NCBI GenBank assembly: GCA_947258675.1
Contig: CAMYJP010000178.1
Coordinates: 1-5,057, forward strand
Source: an uncultured Desulfobulbaceae bacterium
Lineage (GTDB): Bacteria; Desulfobacterota; Desulfobulbia; Desulfobulbales; BM004
Direction: 5' to 3'
DNA: 5,057 nt
The notes under the pieces were generated by a model. The model was not told the DNA's origin. It saw only the letters and a list, made by a program, of their open reading frames with translations, and ran no database searches. The position numbers were made by a program, and so were the translations under genes. The number at the start of each line of letters is the position of its first letter. Within the stretch, counting starts at the first letter, position 1. Positions 4,917 to 5,057 of the stretch are shown piece by piece.

Positions 4917-5057
4917 TTACACGGTCCTGGCTGAATGGCTCAGCAGGAAAAGCCCGTGATTTTGGACACTCGATATGTCTGCATTTCCATAGGATCTAAC
5001 TGCAACGCCATTCTTAATTGTCAAGATTACATCTTGTATATCGAAGAACCCATCTCT
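4917..5057 (-). CDS. C-terminal end of an unidentified protein (partial, start off the right edge)
   Basis: A minus-strand frame is open from the window edge for 46 codons to TAA at 4919-4917. The peptide includes GFFDIQDVILTIKNGVAVRS, then YGNADISSVQNHGLFLLS, and ends HSARTV. It looks like short beta strands with Gly/Asn turns, but I do not recognise a family. First codon positions are purine in 31 of 46 codons, with G common, as expected for real coding sequence. The strand agrees with all other genes here, so it may be the next upstream gene of the same polysaccharide cluster, now separated by the IS. A competing plus-strand frame begins with ATG at 4935 and also runs to the edge (MAQQEKPVILDTRYV at its start). 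It has no ribosome site and four Cys in 41 residues, so I prefer the minus frame. Confidence 0.45.
   Translation of the reverse strand, partial: RDGFFDIQDVILTIKNGVAVRSYGNADISSVQNHGLFLLSHSARTV

Noticed and set aside
4921..4990. tRNA-like look of the GGCTGAATGGCTCAGCAGG region
   Set aside because: No GGTTCGAATCC-type T-arm and no acceptor-stem pairing; the similarity is limited to a D-loop-like stretch.
1..5057. CRISPR array or defence system
   Set aside because: No regularly spaced direct repeats of 20 bases or more and no nuclease, toxin or reverse-transcriptase genes were seen.

Overview
The window shows a bacterial exopolysaccharide-type gene cluster, read entirely on the minus strand, with a large insertion sequence (IS) inserted in it. 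No rRNA or tRNA gene is present to place the organism. The moderate base composition, the bacterial tyrosine kinase (BY-kinase) and PIG-L pair, and the lack of Gram-positive hallmarks suggest a Gram-negative environmental bacterium. The encoded proteins recall clusters from Desulfobacterota-like organisms, but this is inference only.

Layout in transcription order, right to left. An open frame with no visible start enters from the right edge and stops at 4917; its product is not recognised. About 270 bp without a convincing gene follow. The IS spans roughly 2112-4648 and carries one intact 791-residue DDE transposase (2206-4581) with a strong ribosome binding site and a good promoter lying in its own right terminus. 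Next is a 340-480 bp intergenic region rich in inverted repeats. It contains a perfect TATAAT box in the minus direction, surrounded by three AACTAAA half-sites, and probably serves as the promoter and leader of the genes below. Then come a short BY-kinase/ParA-like ATPase of the capsule or exopolysaccharide type (best start at 1634), a PIG-L/LmbE-family metal-dependent deacetylase (142-909), and the first 33 codons of another gene running off the left edge (1-99).

The BY-kinase, the PIG-L deacetylase and the left-edge gene are spaced 42-65 bp apart on one strand and read as an operon. The kinase-like ATPase would control polymer assembly or chain length at the inner membrane, and the deacetylase would trim an N-acetylated sugar. 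The IS appears to have landed in intergenic DNA, so it may have uncoupled the downstream genes from the gene at the right edge without destroying a coding sequence.

The most interesting signals are the iterated TGTTTACA-like motifs facing inward at both IS ends, an 11-bp exact inverted repeat hugging the transposase gene, the operator-like half-site array around the kinase promoter, and a BY-kinase whose Walker A' motif has lost the second Asp and the Arg. No CRISPR array, prophage or recognisable defence system is visible, and I do not see a clearly new multi-gene system.
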